Assembly (NCBI GenBank): GCA_963846505.1
Contig: CAWJWD010000004.1
Location: 248,001-312,000, forward strand
Direction: 5' to 3'
Source: JACVRW01 sp963846505
GTDB taxonomy: Bacteria > Actinomycetota > Thermoleophilia > Solirubrobacterales > Thermoleophilaceae
Length of the DNA stretch: 64,000 nucleotides
Shown here: one piece after another, positions 63,483 to 64,000 of the stretch
How positions within the stretch are numbered: position 1 is the first letter of the stretch
Layout of the letters: each line of letters starts with the position of its first letter
Notes under the pieces: model-generated
The model's input: the letters and a program-made list of their open reading frames with translations, nothing else
Database searches by the model: none
Told to the model about the DNA's origin: nothing
Translations under genes and position numbers: made by a program

Positions 63483-64000
63483 GGGGCTTCCCTTCATGGA
63501 TCGACCGGCCCGCGACCGAGACACCGCCCGGAGGGCGGCGGCTAAGACAAGGCCAGAAATGGCTTCAACCGTCGGCGGCCGGTGCCCGTGCGACCCACCG
63601 GAATCGGCGGGACCTCACTCCTTCAGGGCGTGGCCAGTCAGACGACGGCGAGGACTCTAAGCGAGACTCCACCCGAATGCAAGAGGCTGACTTATCGCTG
63701 GGCACCTGCCCATGAGTGGACCTCGACGCCTCGGCTCCAAGGCACTCTTGTTGCCGATTGCGGCAAGCGTGGTTGCCAACGCCCGCAGCCTGCGTGGAGC
63801 CCTCCGTCCCACCAGCCTCTGGCCCACCTCGATCGGCAAGTGTCCGGCCTAAGCGCCGCCAGCTCAGTGGTGACCGGGTCCAGAGTTAGCCGACCTTCGG
63901 TCGCATGATCGGCGGATCGGGTCCGCTTGCGCCGGGCTGGATTGCTTGAGTATGCTCCATCAGAGCCGCCAGTATTTCTGGCTCTCGCTCCGGAGGGTGT
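63483..64000. other. Leader and upstream region of the giant toxin; no gene seen
   Basis: Open frames here are short and lack protein character. The stretch should contain the toxin promoter and 5' leader. The only clear structure is an imperfect hairpin AGAG...CCAG-tattt-CTGGCTCT at 63962-63985, perhaps the terminator of a gene beyond the right edge. Confidence 0.4.

Overview
The window comes from a high-GC actinobacterium. The secreted-protein repertoire (delta-60 propellers, RTX fragments, LamG/PKD/Ig-repeat giants, 'GTYQVIGC'-type surface proteins, a sigma factor fused to a membrane anchor) points to the Thermoleophilia/Solirubrobacterales. That placement is inference from gene content. 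No rRNA, tRNA or CRISPR array was seen.

Region 1 (1-19.9 kb) is mostly metabolism, regulation and ion transport. It holds an arylsulfatase tail, a sulfotransferase, a chimeric MFS/CBS gene beside a frameshifted LysR regulator, and a TetR gene divergent from a haloalkane-dehalogenase-like hydrolase with a YjbR gene. These are followed by a broken SDR, a DoxX/TetR pair, and a SulP anion transporter behind a strongly folded leader. Then come MerR, a frameshifted NhaA, a lipoprotein, a CBS protein, an ArsB/NhaD-type permease, a membrane-anchored esterase, several secreted proteins and a Tat-type sulfatase-fold enzyme.

Region 2 (20-33.9 kb) holds an MMPL exporter, a Crp/Fnr-type regulator, a NarL-type two-component system, a universal stress protein, a sugar ABC transporter with a glucosidase, a secreted glycosidase, an RsbW-like ATPase, and a metal-efflux gene with its ArsR repressor under a 32-bp palindrome. 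Five copies of an ATGTCAG...CTGACAT palindrome lie upstream of genes in 18-32 kb and suggest a local regulon.

Region 3 (33.9-45.5 kb) is mobile-element territory. It has degenerate copies of an integrase 3' end, gene debris, two large secreted propeller proteins, and then an integrase, a tandem-duplicated excisionase-like protein, a dense inverted-repeat region (possible oriT) and a TraG/VirD4 coupling ATPase.

Region 4 (45.7-64 kb) is an envelope and conflict region. A membrane-tethered ECF sigma factor (frameshifted) precedes a 969-residue surface protein. Small membrane proteins and a membrane-anchored HEPN-like protein follow. The main discovery is a ~3,200-residue secreted protein (three LamG, two PKD and about 18 Ig-like repeats, then a PD40 propeller) ending in an AHH-type HNH nuclease. 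It overlaps by 4 nt with the first of two paralogous SUKH-like immunity genes. I read this as a giant polymorphic nuclease toxin with duplicated immunity.

At least six genes (LysR, SDR, nhaA, sugar-binding protein, CorA remnant, sigma factor) carry single-base frameshifts. Either decay is widespread or the assembly has residual indels.
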